This document shows, piece by piece, positions 33,281 to 45,455 of a DNA stretch of 64,000 nt. The stretch comes from Ceratothoa steindachneri. Its lineage: Eukaryota > Arthropoda > Malacostraca > Isopoda > Cymothoidae. The stretch spans positions 77,340,583 through 77,404,582 of the forward strand of contig OZ018323.1 of assembly GCA_963969495.1 (NCBI GenBank). The letters are read 5' to 3'. A model generated the notes under the pieces. That model saw nothing but the letters and a program-made list of their open reading frames with translations. It had not been told where the DNA came from and did not search any database. A program made the translations under genes and the position numbers. Every line of letters starts with the position of its first letter. Position 1 is the stretch's first letter.

Positions 33281-34000
33281 TTGTCCCTTTGCAGATCTAC
33301 TTCCCCTGGTCTTGACGAGATCCATTTCGATATGATTCGGCACCTACATCCACACTCTACTCTCTCCTTACTTGATTTGTACAACCTTATATGGGTGAAG
33401 GGTTTTTACCCCTCATCATGGTGCATTGGGATCATACTTCCCTTTATCAAACCGGGCAGGGACGGGTTGGACGCAGATCACTACCGTCATATAGCTCTCA
33501 CCAGCTGTTTGAGTAAGTTACTGGAAAAAATGGTATTGGAGTGCCTAAACTGGTTCCTAGAAACCAATCACCTTCTCTCTTCATTTCAATGTGGCTTCCG
33601 CAAAGGTCATAGTACCCTTGACCTACTAGTACGTTTCGAGGGATCGGTCCGGAAAGCTTTCTCATTAAAGCACCGAGTCCTGGCCATATTTTTCGATATT
33701 GAGAAAGCCTACGACACAAAATGGAGATACGGCATCTTGAAGCAGCTATACGTCTGGGGGATCAGAGGCCTTTTACCTTCATTTATTCAAAGTTTTTTAG
33801 CATCTCGATCCTTCAAGGTACGTGTTGGAGATGCATACTCTGACCTGCAACCCCAAGAGGAGGGAGTTCCTCAGGGCAGTGTTTTAAGTCTTATGTTTTA
33901 TAATTGCCATCAATGATATTATTTCGTCTCTCCCAGAAGGTGTATCGGCAATTCTGTTTGTCGATGATTTAGCACTATACTGTTTCTCACCTCGCCTTCC
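33281..34000 (+). pseudogene. Family B reverse transcriptase
   Basis: The 211-codon open part carries LLDLYNLIWVKGFYPSSW, LPFIKPGRDG, YRHIALTSCLSKLLEKM, SSFQCGFRKGHSTLDLL, IFFDIEKAYDT and EEGVPQGSVLSLMF. After a frame change at about 33900 the active site reads ILFVDDLALYC (FVDD at 33957-33968). Family B shares only the general RT layout with family A. Further thumb/connection sequence to 34500 is frame-broken. Confidence 0.82.
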
Positions 34001-34769
34001 ATCAGCAGCGCGTCGGCTACAACTGGCGGTCGATGCTGTATCCAAAAAGAGCACAACTTAAGGGATTCTGCTTTTCCACGACCAAACCAAAGCAATGTAT
34101 TTTTACTGAGGCAGAGGGGTTCTTGTTCGACCATCTATCTCCCTACAAGGCGAAGATATAGAGTTTTTCTCAGAGTTTCGGTTCATTGGAGTAATTCTCG
34201 ATCCAAAGTTATCCTGGTTACTACACCTACCCCGACTTCGAACAGGCTGTCTGCGGGCTCTAGACATTTTGAAAGTACTCTCACACACTTCGTGGGGCAG
34301 CGACCGACAAACATTGTGGACATTATACACAGCCCTCGTCCAATCTAAATTGGATTATGGCTGTCAAATTTACTCATTGGCTTCCCCTTCAGCCCTTAAA
34401 ATGCTGAACCCCATTCGAAACCTCAGAGTTCGCCTTTCTAGTGGAGCCTTCCGTACTTGTCAACAGCCTTTACTGCGAGAGTGGGGTACTCCCTTTACCC
34501 TACCATAGACTTTAAATCTGCATGTGATACCTCTGCCGAGTACAGCAAGCCCCTGTGAACCCCGCCCTTTGAACCTTCGCTTAGGAGATCATCTCTCTAA
34601 CCTGGGTGTTCCAAGGATCCTTATCCTTCCATCCTTACTGACCCCTAGCTGGCGTGCTCCTCTCCCCACAGTATGTACAAACATGTGGAGCCTGAAGAAG
34701 TCCTCCATGGACCCGCGCATCATTAAGAGCCTGTTCTTAGAGCATTCAACCACACACAAATAATGCTGC

Positions 34770-35583
34770 CCACTATACACGGATAGCTCTAAGTCGGACG
34801 GTGGCGTGGGTGCCGCAGCCATCTACCCAGGAGGAGGATTCCATATTCTATCTTTGCCGACAGCAGTATCCATTTTTACCTCTGAACTTTCAGCAATCCT
34901 TTTAGCCTTTAGACTCGTCCAAATTTTACCTTTTAGTGATTTTTGTCATTTTTTCTGCCTGAAGGAGTGTTTTAGAGTCGATTAGATCTTTTAATGTGTC
35001 CCACCCCTTAGTCACAGAAATTTTCAACTGGCTGATCCAAAATGCGTCCCGATATAGAATTATTTTTTGCTTGATCCCTGGGCATTTGGGGGTCCTGGGC
35101 AACGAGAGGACTGATCGGCTGGCCCGCTCAGCACATTCTGTGTCCCCTGACAACACGGATCTGTCTTATACGGACTACTTTCTTTCAATAAGAAAATGTA
35201 TTTTTCAACTGTGGCAGAATGAATGGGATGACTGTTCATCATCCAAACTATACAAAATTAAAAATTTTATTCACTCTTGGTCGTCGAGGCGTCATAGAAT
35301 GCGGTCATTGGAGGTGGCCTTTTGCCATGTTCGCATTGGCCACACGAGACTTACTCACGGCCATCTTGTTTCGGGTGATGTTCATATCAGCCCTTGCTGT
35401 TGTTTTTGCGTTGGGAACCAATCTGTTGCCCACCTTTTATTGGATTGTAGTCATTTTACCATTCTCCGGTTGTCCTGTTTCCTCAACACACCCGTCTTCG
35501 ATTCATATTGGCGGAGGAATCTTTTAACCTGTCGTTTTTTAATTTTTTCCCACAAAGTGGTCTCCTCCACCTTTTATAGATGA
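34770..35583 (+). pseudogene. Family B RNase H domain and C-terminus
   Basis: YTDSSKSDGGVG starts the domain near 34777 and FTSELSAILLAF keeps the Glu. After frame changes a 195-codon open piece (34996-35583) contains RIIFCLIPGHLGVLGNERTD, SYTDYFLSIRKCIFQLWQNE and a zinc-like stretch CCCFCVGNQSVAHLLLDC. The layout equals that of family A. The piece ends about 100 bp before the A-rich tail. Confidence 0.78.
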
Positions 35584-35749
35584 TTTACCTCGTTTCATCC
35601 TAGCTGCCATATAGAATCCACTTTGGATTTGGCAGCAACCCACTGGTTCCTTACCTTAAACCCTTCTATTAAAATAAAATAAAATGGCTAGATCCATTTC
35701 TAAGTGAAATTTTCCTCTGGTCAGTCAGTCAAATCGTCCATCAAAGTCT

Positions 35750-37454
35750 CGTTCAGATTCGAACAAAGAACCATATGTGAAAGACAAGGTGAGTGAAATT
35801 AGAGCACTCTCATGGCCATGAGTGGCGTCATGTAGAGTCGCACCTTAATCCTTGTGATCTGGTCACTAGGGAAATTAAAACCAAAAGAATGAAAAATTTC
35901 ATGTGGCTTAAAGGAGCACAATGGATTTTGAATAACGAATCGTGGACTGAGACAGGGCGCATGCCTGAAAATGCTTGCGTGCTAATATCTCCCTTACAGC
36001 AACCCCCAATTGATCTTTCCAGATATAGCTCCATTTCCGAGGTGATAAAAGTAACATTACTAGTTTTCATATTCTTTTTCCTTCTGAAAGGTAAGATCGT
36101 TCCTACTCGTAAGTCTTCTCCTACAGCATCCTACTGTCACAACATTACGACAAAGGAATACGAAGCGGCGAAAAACTATTGGATTAAGGAAGTATAAAAA
36201 GAAAAATACGAAGATATAAAAGGACTTTCTTTCAATGAACCGACTTATCCAGCTACGCATATTCCTTGAAGCAGGTATTATTAGATGCAATATCTAATCC
36301 ACCCTACCAGACTAGGTTCCGATTTTTGTTGGCAGGAGACCATCGCTTTGTGGAGCTATTGTTACTACATCTCCACCAGTCTTACGGGCCCCCAACTGTC
36401 GGCCAAGTACTGATGATCATTCGTAGTAAGTATTGGGTGCCTCGTGCCCGACAGGTAATAAAAAGAGTAACCAGAAGTTGTTACACCTGCCATTAAGAGT
36501 AAAGGTTACGGGACACCAGCCCCCCCCCTCGTTACCAGCCAGAAAAGTAGAAATGGCACCCGCTTATAGGCATTAAATACACTGGAGCTATCCAGATAAA
36601 GGGATAGAGGGAGATGGAAAAAGGTATGTCTTATTATTTACCTGCGCCGCAACTCGTGCTATCCATCTTGAGTGAGTAGCAGATGGGGGTCTCGAAGCCT
36701 TTATTCAAGCTCTCCAGAGATTTTGGGCTAGATATTCAATCCCTATTAAAGTGTATAGCGACAATGCCGCTACATTTCCTGCAGCAGCCATATAAATAAA
36801 TCCCGTCCACGATGGATAAGAATTTAAAGGTATTAGCCGGATGCTTAAACCGGCCAAAGCGCCGTGGTACACGGGTTTCGTGGAGAGGTTAGTTGGCTTG
36901 ACTAAAAATACCCTTAAAAGGAGATTGGGCAGCAATCTTCTGTATGATTTTAGGGGGGTTCCTCTGCATCCTAGCTTTCGGATGATGATGATGATGATCC
37001 TGAATACGGTCAGACTTTTGCCTTAACCAGACGTCAGAAGAAAATGGAGAAAATGCGCCAACGAGCTTGGACTAGATGGCACTAAGCGTACCTGGTAGCT
37101 CTGAGGCAGACAACACATGCATCTAAGCAGGGAGAGAGGCCTTCAGTCGGTGACGTGGTGCTTGTCTATAACTAAACTCCCAGGTTAAAGTGGAAATTGG
37201 GAAGAATCACCGATTTGCACACGGGAGGGGATGGCGAGGTTCGTTCGGCAACGTTGCGAATGAAGACCGGGATCATAACAAGTTCATTGGCAAAACTCTA
37301 CCCAGTAGAGATCAGGGTTCGGCCTTCGGACCCACCGGCGGGTCTACTGCCGCCAGGGATGGTTTTGTCATTGGAGCCACTTGCGGGTCAACTCCCGTCA
37401 GGCACGATCTCTCCTTCGATCCCAACTGCGGGTCAACTGCCGCCGGGTATGGTT
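35750..37454 (+). pseudogene. Bel/Pao RNase H end, integrase and DUF5641, decayed
   Basis: In order: the RNase H C-terminus (EWRHVESHLNPCDLVTR, MWLKGAQWILNNESW); the integrase zinc region (HLHQSYGPPTVGQVLMIIRS then YWVPRARQVIKRVTRSCYTC, 36266-36496); decayed core (36540-36840); APWYTGFVERLVGLTKNTLK (36865-36930), a strong Bel/Pao signature around the catalytic Glu; and the DUF5641-type C-terminus (LGRITDLHTGGDGEVR, LAKLYPVEI, 37190-37320). Stops and shifts are frequent. The domain order is normal Bel/Pao. It belongs with the gag at 24870 and the LTR pair. Confidence 0.8.
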
Positions 37455-37466
37455 TAGTTTTCGAGC
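37332..37466 (+). repeat. Three 45-bp (15-residue) tandem repeats at the Bel/Pao Pol C-terminus
   Basis: Units 37332-37376, 37377-37421 and 37422-37466 share GCGGGTC-ACTGCCG-type sequence. In the DUF5641 frame they encode variants of PPAGLLPPGMVLSLE. A TAG at 37455 interrupts the third unit. Confidence 0.65.
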
Positions 37467-37531
37467 CCACCTGCGAAATTTACAAACAAGACTTTTAGCA
37501 GCTTCTCTAGCTCAAAAAGAATAAAGCAAAT

Positions 37532-38576
37532 TGTCGTGGTGTGACATTATATTATATCAATACCATATTATATATATGGGGAAGGGACTAATAACTTAAA
37601 GGCGAACCGACAAAGGGGCGGAACGCCACGAGTTTCGACGGGTGGAGCAGCGAGAATAGAGTGCAAAACGACGTCAGGTAAAATTTGGGCAATGGCACAG
37701 TTCAAGGTTATTTAAAGAGGCATGTACAAAAATATAATTTTATTTACATAAAATAAGAGAATCAATGGGCAAAATTATATTGGTAAATGAGAGGGAGGGG
37801 AGGGAATTGCAGAGTTATGCATCAGACTCTGAAGTTAGAAATTTATGCGTTACGGGAGACTATTCCAATGGGGAGGATTAACTCAAATGGGTTGCTGAAT
37901 GGAGGGGGGAGGGGTTGGCTTACGGAGGATTCTGGGTGAGACGTCAGAGTAAGGTTTGACGGATGTCTTCTGCAGGCAATAAACGTGAGGGCGAGGGCAC
38001 TCGGAGCTTCTGAGCGGGAAGTTGACGTGATGACGGTTCTCTAAAGGGGGTGGCGGTAACGTCCGGTCCAGGGGAGAGTATTTCGGCCACTCGAAGAGGG
38101 AGCGAGGAGGGCTTCTACAGGAGCTGATGAGGGGAGTCGGAAAAATCGCTCGGTGGCGATCGTCAAATGGAAATACCTCACTGGCTGGGCTGATTCCAAC
38201 GACACGAAAAGTTCAGCCGTCACTTTGCTTCGTTGTTAAGCACCTGACTTGGAACCAGGGGGAATGCTTCTTGGATCCTGGCGGGACTCCTCAACTATGC
38301 ATCTCCCACCTGGAAGACGAGCCCTACATATCTGGGGCTCCCCCCGCAGGGGTGAAGGAAACAGGGTGTTTTGCCAGGGCTACTCTCGAATCTTCACGCC
38401 CAGGCGATTCTAACCCGCGAAAAGGTGGTCCGGGGTAGACGCCGTTCGAGGCTACCGCTTGTGGATGGGGAGGGGGGCTTACCAATTTAAGCCTAACCAA
38501 ATTCTAGAATTTTCTTGAACTCATGGACGTCACTTCCATGCTAGAAAAGAAATTCCACGTGGAAATTCCACACACA
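37532..38576 (+). mobile_element. Solo LTR, ~1.05 kb, plus orientation
   Basis: Starts TGTCGTGGTGTGACATT and ends CCACACACA. It aligns end to end with the reverse complement of 10327-11353. It lies between the Bel/Pao Pol stop and the Bel/Pao 3' LTR, so it is a nested insertion rather than that provirus's own LTR. AAT flanks both sides (37529-37531, 38577-38579). Confidence 0.6.
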
Positions 38577-38670
38577 AATATTGAATTGACACCTTAATCT
38601 GTAACCATTGACCTTCTGTATCAATTTTATGTATTGAGGATTTTTTTCCTTTAAACGCTTTGTCCCCGTG

Positions 38671-39206
38671 TGTCGAAAATATTTCTTCCGACATCAGGAA
38701 TCTTATAATAAATTAAAACTAATTAGTGATAAGCCTCGCCGTTTATATTATCGTTTCCCATTGACAATTAATTAGTGTATTTTCTTCTTTTTGTCTGTAA
38801 CGGTTGGTCAATCGTAAATGTAAATATAGTAATTTATGTCGCAAATTCCCCCTAGATATCATCACTTCTTGGGATTAGCTTTCCCCTACGTGATTCACGA
38901 TAAATTTGCTCTTCCTCTAGACACGCTGTGCTTCTTATAAGATTTAAATTTATAATCGTTTCCCGAGTTTATTGACTGTCGCTTGTTATAACCTCGGCAT
39001 TCGATTGATTACCCCTTCTTGTAAATATTGAAAGTGTATATACAGAAGCTTTTTCGGTTGTAGGTATTGTGAATACCTAAATAGGTAGTGATAATTATAA
39101 TCGTTAATTTCAAATTCTTATCGCTGCCTCCCAATAATTCTAGAACTAAATTGTCCGCTTGGTGTGTAAAAGAAGGCAACGAATTATTCTAAGGCCACTA
39201 TATTTA
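38671..39206 (+). repeat. Bel/Pao provirus 3' LTR
   Basis: Starts TGTCGAAAATATTTCTTCCG like the LTR at 23945 and stays collinear to GGCCACTATATTTA. It lacks the MITE found in the 5' LTR. It is followed by GTCAC, the same five bases that precede the 5' LTR. Confidence 0.72.
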
Positions 39207-39211
39207 GTCAC

Positions 39212-39810
39212 TTCCTCCCCTGTAGTTCCAGCTGAGGATGGAGGAGGGGGAGGGAGAGAGAGGAGGAGGAGAGAGAGAGAGCGCACGCCCACCTGTTTGA
39301 ACCTTTTTAATCCACGCGAACTAGGCGCAAAATCGCGATGACCATGATGGGCTGAAGGCACGACTTCGCTGAAGCCTGAGATGTACTTAAGAGCATGAAG
39401 GGTCGCGCCAGGAATTATCCTGCGCGGCGGGAATCGAGCAAAGCCCACCTCGCGAATGTCCACTAGAGGCGCGGGAAGAAGCCCCTCTGTCTAACCCATA
39501 TAAAACGTCCGATGACACACTTGGACGGCAGTAAGTAGCCGCCTGTGGCCGAGTATCCGCGAGTGTCTCCCGTTCCCGTTAGTTCCGCGTGAACCCTTGC
39601 AGAACCCGTCAAGTTGCGTGTATTCTCCTATAACTCGTGAGAGTCAACCCCGTACTCGTTGGTACCCGTTACCCGAACGCGACTCTTCAAATTCTCGATT
39701 CGGCCTTCTAAACCCGAAGACTAGATCGGAGTTCATCGCGTTATAGTCATTAGGCTATTACCGTGGACTCTACGCCATCTCTAACAAGGCAGGACTACTC
39801 CCTTGGACCA
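39212..39810. other. No gene recognised; GA-rich simple repeat and TATA-like box
   Basis: Contains a purine simple repeat (39236-39285, GGAGGAGGGGGAGGGAGAG and following) and CATATAAAACG near 39498, followed 40 bp later by GGACGGCAGTAAGT. This could be LTR or promoter sequence of an unidentified element, possibly DNA that lay next to the Ty3/gypsy element before Bel/Pao inserted. No proof of either. Confidence 0.35.
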
Positions 39811-40236
39811 CCTCGTAAGGAGCGCGACTATTTGCCTTCCTGGCCGCCGTGCTGACGGGACTCGGCGCCACGTCCGGCACCAGCATAGCTTCTCTTCGTT
39901 AGTCAGCCTGTGTTTCTCCTCTACAACCTCCCACAACTTTCTCTCGTCGGCCTCTATTTTCACAAAATAGATGCTGACCTTCTTATCGGCCAATTATCCC
40001 AGATCGGGGCTGGGGGGAGTATAATGTTCCCTTACCATGAGCTCCAGTTTGGGGTGGTGGGTTTTTAACAACCTGCTTTTTCCCCACTCATATATTCCTC
40101 GCATCCCATTTCCTTCTCACTTCACTATTTTTTTACGTCTTGACCAAGGTGGAGCCACCATGCCGAAAGGCTGCCAGGTAACCAGGCGGGAGGGGTTGCC
40201 TAAAGTGGCGGCACCTGGCTCTGTTAGCCCCATAAG

Positions 40237-40269
40237 CAGCCCTCGCAGAGCGGGCCACTGCGAGTGGTG
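40237..40269 (+). promoter_or_regulatory. 5' UTR stem-loop before ORF1 (A2)
   Basis: Same position as in A1 and A3. The core CTCGCAG / CTGCGAG pairs. Relative to A3 one T-A pair has become C-G, a compensated change, while the outer stem has mismatches. Confidence 0.5.
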
Positions 40270-40305
40270 ATTAGCGTTTGCTTCCCGCAGAAAAATAGGG
40301 TGCCC

Positions 40306-42148
40306 ATGCCAGATGATGTAAAACCCTTCCTTTTACCCCCTCGCCATCGACGTAGCCACCTTCGGGAGGCTCCTCTTAAAAAATATAGGGCCCTCCCTCT
40401 TCCCCTGTGCTCTCTCAGGAGACCCTGCAAATCTCACTAACCGGAGAAGAGGCTTACTCCTCTCCTTTACCTACGGGGGCCTACGGGTGTAGAAGATTCC
40501 CCTTCACCGCCTTGTCTGGAGGTGCCCTCGGGTGCCTCCCTCTTTCCAGTGGAAGTCTCCCCCCCCCCCCTCATTACTTTCCATGAGGACTGCCAAGAGA
40601 GCCAGCAGACAGGCCATAACCTACCGCTCCGCTTTGAAGTGGCTCGGTAGGCCGAACCCCCTTAGGGAAGGAGAGGCAAGACAGAGCCCATCGGCCGCGT
40701 CCCTCAAGAGACCTGCTGGCTCGTATACTAACCTTAGTGGGTGTCAAGGCTTGTGCTTTCCCATACTCTACTCGTGACCCAATGGGACCCGTGATGTTTA
40801 AGGGAGGGGGGAGCAAATGGAAGCCTCCCTCGAGATGGACATGGTCCTTAAGGCAACCCAGCTTCAGACGGTAGGGACTTCCATGGGGGCGATTTCGGGA
40901 TCGGCGCCAAGCACCGAACCCGAGTCCGCCCCTATGCAAGGTCCTCCTCAAACGGCTCGGGCCTCCAAGGCAGTACATGGATGGGAGGGTTCTACTCCTC
41001 CGGCCGGTGCCCCTGTGACCGCCAGGATCTCGAACTCGAAGAAGGACCTTGCTGAGGCCCATCCATCTAGCCTCGGGGGGGAGGCTCCTGCCGGCGGAGG
41101 AGAGAAGCGTTTTCATTCCCCGCCATCCTCCAAAATAAAAAAAAACAGATGGGTCTGCTGCCATTTAGGCACATCCGTCCCCTCTGCTTCCCGGGTGCAG
41201 AGCCCCTGACTATGACCAAAAGTGCGCAGGGCGGAGCCTCGATAACATTGGGGCCCCTCATTCAGAGATTACCCGGCGTTTTCGAGACGGCTGGCTTCAA
41301 ACGCTTCCTCGTTATTCACTCCACTGATGGCACCATGTTGGCTAAGGGCGACATGATCAATCAAAGAAGAGCTTTAGCTCGTGTGATTGGTAGATAGCCG
41401 AAGGTGACACGTTTCTCGGACGGGAGCCTTTTGGCGAATGCGTTGAATCCCTCAGAGGCGGCCATGATTAGTGCCTTCGGACCATTGATGGCACGCCTGT
41501 GAGTGTGACGCCGCACTCTACCATGAACTTTGTGAGAGGAGTCGTAGATATGCGAGGGAACTCGTTGACTACTCCATAGAGGACATCACCTTAGAGATGG
41601 CCGACCATAGGGCGGTCAAGGTCGAACGTGTTTTGAGAAAACAAGGAGGGGCCTCGAGACCCACCCTTACACTCTTCGTTACGTTCGACTGTGACAAGCT
41701 CCCTGAGTCGGTGCGTGCCAGTTGGTACCGCTAACGCGTAAAGGCATTCGTGCCACTGCCATGGAGGTGCTATTACTGTCACCGCTTCGGCCATAGGAAT
41801 CGCTCGTGTAGACGTGCAAAGTCAGAGTCACACGAAGTCTGTGTAAATTGCTCCAAGGCCGCACAAGATGATTCTAAATCGTGTGTGGCCAAGTGTGCCG
41901 TTCAGGCGCAGGATCGACTCTCATTCCGCGAGGCTAAAGACTTAGTCCTGGCGCGCCCGGCTCTGCCTGGGACGTCTTACGCCCCAATTCTTAGAAAGAC
42001 ACCCTCTGCTTCTGGCCCATCTAGGCCAACGAGCACGGTTGTTTCCGCGCCCATTCGGATCCCTCAACTGGCGGCACAAAGTGTTTACACACATCCTCAG
42101 CTAAAACTAGGGCTCCCCACCTTTCCCCAGCGTGACCGTTTCCTGTAA
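40306..42148 (+). pseudogene. Family A ORF1, copy A2
   Basis: ATG at 40306 after the stem-loop. The conserved central block (41220-41600: PGVFETAGFKRFLVIHSTDG, then VTRFSDGSLL) and zinc knuckles are present: CYYCHRFGHRNRSC is complete here, CVNCSKAAQDDSKSC has lost its His, and the third knuckle is removed by a deletion of about 60 bp before VQAQDRLSFREAKDLVLARP (42148 frame). Stops at 41394-41396 and other frame changes make it non-functional. Confidence 0.75.
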
Positions 42149-42465
42149 GGCGAAGCAGCCACGCGCATCCACCGAGTCGTTAGACTCGCAGGAGGCAACA
42201 CCCCTGAAGTTGGTCGCCAGGCCATCTTCCGAGGTTCTTAAAGCTTTCCCTTGAAAGGAGGACAGCAACAAAGGAGCTTCGGCACCTTCTCCCACGCCTA
42301 GTGGTGGGCTGGGTGGCTCGGAAACAGTGGATCCTCAAAAAGAGGGCCCCCCGCTTCCGAAGCCACAACGCCCGCGTAAGGTTTCGAGGTGGAGGGAGGA
42401 AAAGACTCCCATGGCGAGCCTACCTCCCCCAATAAGACCTCGAAGGCGACAGCGCCTTCAGCGCA

Positions 42466-45455
42466 TTGTCCGGCCAACAGCGCCCGGGGTTCTGCCTCTG
42501 GGAAGCGTATGGCCATTCCCGTGAGGGTCTTCTGTTCGAGGAAGGCTCCCGCGTCTCTTTCGAGCTAGGCCTGGAGGGCATATTCCTTCAATGGAATTGC
42601 TGTGGACTCCGGGCCAACTGGGAGGAGCTGCGAAGGCTCGTCTCGTCCCGTTGGCTATCTTTTTGCAGGAGGCCATGCTAGGCGCGTGCCCCCTGCCCGC
42701 CCTCCCGGGGTATAAGGGTCTTGCGACCCCACCCCCACGAGATGGGTTCCGGGTTGGGGTATGCGCAGTTTACACCCAGGATGATGTCTCCGTTCTTCTT
42801 TTCATTTTAGATACCTCCTTTCAGGCAGTGGCTGTGCAGCTTCATCTGGATAGGAGGTATACTATCATTTCTGCGTATATTCCACCGTCAGCTGACTTCG
42901 AGGCCTTTTCTCTTGCTTGGAGATCTGAACGGCAGACATTCTCTCTGGGGAGACTACTCAATGAATTTCAGGGGACAAGTCCTTGCCGATCTTATCGTAA
43001 AGCTTGAGATAGGTGTCATAAATGTGGATGAGTTTACGCAGCACTGCCCGAGTGCCACTTCATTTTTTTGATTGGGGGATGGTCGATGACCTCCATGGTA
43101 GTAATCACTTTCCAATTCAAATATCATTTTTAGGCCAGCTGCCACCTGACAGCCCACCTCGGTGGTGCTTGGCGCGGGCGCGGTGGCCTGCATTTCAGGA
43201 AATGACTGAATTCTCTATCTCAGGCGAGGAGGTTTAGTCGGTAGATGAGGACGTTGAGTTCTTCTCCAGCAACCTCATCGCCGCGGGCCTGACTACTATT
43301 CCCAGAACGTCTCACCGTTTTTCACGCTGACCACTTCCGTGGTGGTGGGCCGAGTGTTAGATGGGCCTCAAACAGAAGCGTTATGCCTACATGCGCTATG
43401 AGCGCCGCCCGAACGATTTCACTGTCAGTGAATTTTGTCGGGCTAGGGCTAGGTTCCGATACATTTCGAAGCACGCCCGCTGCTCTTCTTGGCGGGCATA
43501 CGTGTCTTCGATTAACGGGAAGACAACTCTAGCAAAGGGGGGGAATCGAGTCGAAAGAATTCGGGGCAAGTTCTCGCAGGACCCCCTTCCCGTTCTCCAG
43601 GAGAATGGGACCGCAATCTCGAACCCCGCGTCCGTGGCGTAATTCTTCACGACCACTTTCTCCGCATTCTCTAGCCGGGATGCTGCTCCACCAGCATTCA
43701 ATGCACGTCGTAATGTTGAGGAAGGCCGCCTCCTGGACTTTACCTCCAGAGGCGGAGAACCCTTCAACGACAGGTTTACTGTGAGTGAGTTGCATTCCGC
43801 TCTTGCTTCGTGCGTGGACACTGTCCATGGTCCGGACGATGTCCCATACACCATGCTTCGACACCTGGCTGAGCGAGGCATGGCCTATGCCTTAGATATG
43901 TTCAACAGGATCTGGGTGGAGTGTCTTCTTCCAGATTCCTGGCGAATCGCTACTGTGCTCGCCTTTCGCAAACCGGGGAGAGATCACCCTACTCCGGCCG
44001 GTTTCCGCCCAATCTCTTTAACCTCTTGCGTGTGCAAGTTGATGGAGAAATCGATAAATCCTAGATCAGCCTTTTTTTCTGGACAGCCGTGGCCATCTGG
44101 CTTTTGCACAGTGCGGCTTCCGCAAGTTCCACTCCACGTCGGATGCTCTGCTCCGACTGGAAAATGCCGTCTACGAGGCCTTCCTTCGTAGACAGCATTA
44201 CACCACGGATTTTTCGATCTGGAGAATACCTATGATACTGCATGTCGATACGGTATTATGGAGACTCTCCATACGATGGGGGCGAGGGGACGCTTTCCAA
44301 TGTTTATATCTGAATTTTTGCGAGATCATCGATTCCGCGTACGCGTGTGGGGAGCCCTCTACAGCCCAATGGAGCAGGAAGAGGGTGTCCCGCAGGAAAA
44401 GGGTGTCCCGCAGGAAAGTGTCCTCAGTGTCACACTCTTTGCCCTGATCATCAATGGCATCACCTCGGTGCTGCTGGAAGATGTTCTCGCTATGTTCTAC
44501 GGGGCCGACTTTTAGAGCTTTTTGGCGCGGCCCAGATGCCAACTCTGGAGCGTCGACTCTAACAGGCATTGAACCGCGTTTTTCGCTATGCCGAAGCGCA
44601 TAAGTTTCGGTTTTCCTTGGCCAAGCATAAGGTGGTAACTTCTGCTGCCATTCACGGCTCCACCCTGATCCAGAATTTTTTTAATGGGGTACGCCTGGAA
44701 GTGGTTGAATCGTACCGTTTCCTTGGTCTTGTATTTGACCGATGCCTCACCTAGGAGGCTCATATTCGCAACCTTATGGTTTCTTGTACCCGCGCCATGG
44801 ATTTTCTCCGTTCCGTCACGTTCAGCGTTTGGGGCACTGATAGGGATACTGCCTTACTTTTTTATTGATCCTTTGTTCGTTCGAAGCTTGACTACGGATG
44901 CGAGTTTTATGCATCCGCAGCCGAGCGTGTATTGCGGAAGGTGGACTCGATCCACCACACCGGCCTTCGCTTGGCAACCGGTGCCTTTCGCAGTTTTCCC
45001 ATTGACTGCCAACTAGTCAATGCTGGGGAGATGCCACTCGCTCTACGCATTGTACAGTGCATCATTCGCTTGTACGCGCGCGCCCGGCGCCTCCCTCAGT
45101 CGCCAACAGCTCTCACTGCATCCGCAGCTGATTTCGACGGTGCCTATGCCGCCGACAGACGCCAGTCATACCCTAAGCCCTTTGGGTTTAGGGCCAGGAA
45201 ACTCCTTCGAGAGGTAGATATAGCTCTCGGGCCGGTGGCGCCCCTGTTTTTGCCCAGGACGCCACCCTGGAGGGTACCACATTTGGCTATTTGTCGCCAC
45301 GCCTCTGCTCCCAAAGCTTGTACAGCGCCTGTAATATTGTTTTCCACCTTTTTGGAGCACATCTCGTGTCACGCTGGGACCGTGCCAGTGTATACGGATG
45401 GTTCCAAGTCCCAAGAGAGTGTCGGATTCCACGCTGTATTCCCTTGGTGTAGCTG
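42466..45455 (+). pseudogene. Family A ORF2 (endonuclease, RT, partial RNase H), copy A2
   Basis: Endonuclease pieces run 42466-43200 (IFLQWNCCGLRANWEELRRL, IISAYIPPSADFEA; the central part is deleted). The linker is 43361-43642. RT runs 43781-44560 (MFNRIWVECLLPDSWRI, GFRPISLTSCVCKLMEK). At 44375-44410 an 18-bp tandem duplication makes EEGVPQEKGVPQESV, and the active site reads FYGAD instead of YVDD. The thumb follows to 45250. RNase H begins VYTDGSKSQ and is cut at 45455. Thus both catalysis and length are compromised. Confidence 0.78.

Larger units (their letters stand above)
32652..35682 (+). mobile_element. I-like non-LTR retrotransposon, family B, 5'-truncated
   Basis: A different family from A: linker 32721-33098, RT 33281-34000, RNase H 34770-35500 and a 3' tail of TAAAATAAAATAAAATGG-like A-rich repeats ending near 35682. 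The endonuclease and ORF1 are absent, consistent with 5' truncation during target-primed reverse transcription. It abuts A1 on the left and the Bel/Pao pol remnant on the right. Confidence 0.78.
39811..45455 (+). mobile_element. I-like non-LTR retrotransposon, family A copy A2, 3'-truncated
   Basis: Same 5' end, UTR, ORF1 and ORF2 order as A1, with many small indels. ORF2 stops being homologous at about 45455, shortly after VYTDGSKSQESVGFHAVFPW in RNase H. There it meets an inverted, older relative. Confidence 0.82.

Noticed and set aside
37532..38576. This LTR as the Bel/Pao provirus's own 3' LTR
   Set aside because: The sequence pairing with the LTR in front of gag is at 38671-39206 instead, with a matching GTCAC; this copy pairs with the unrelated solo LTR at 10327.
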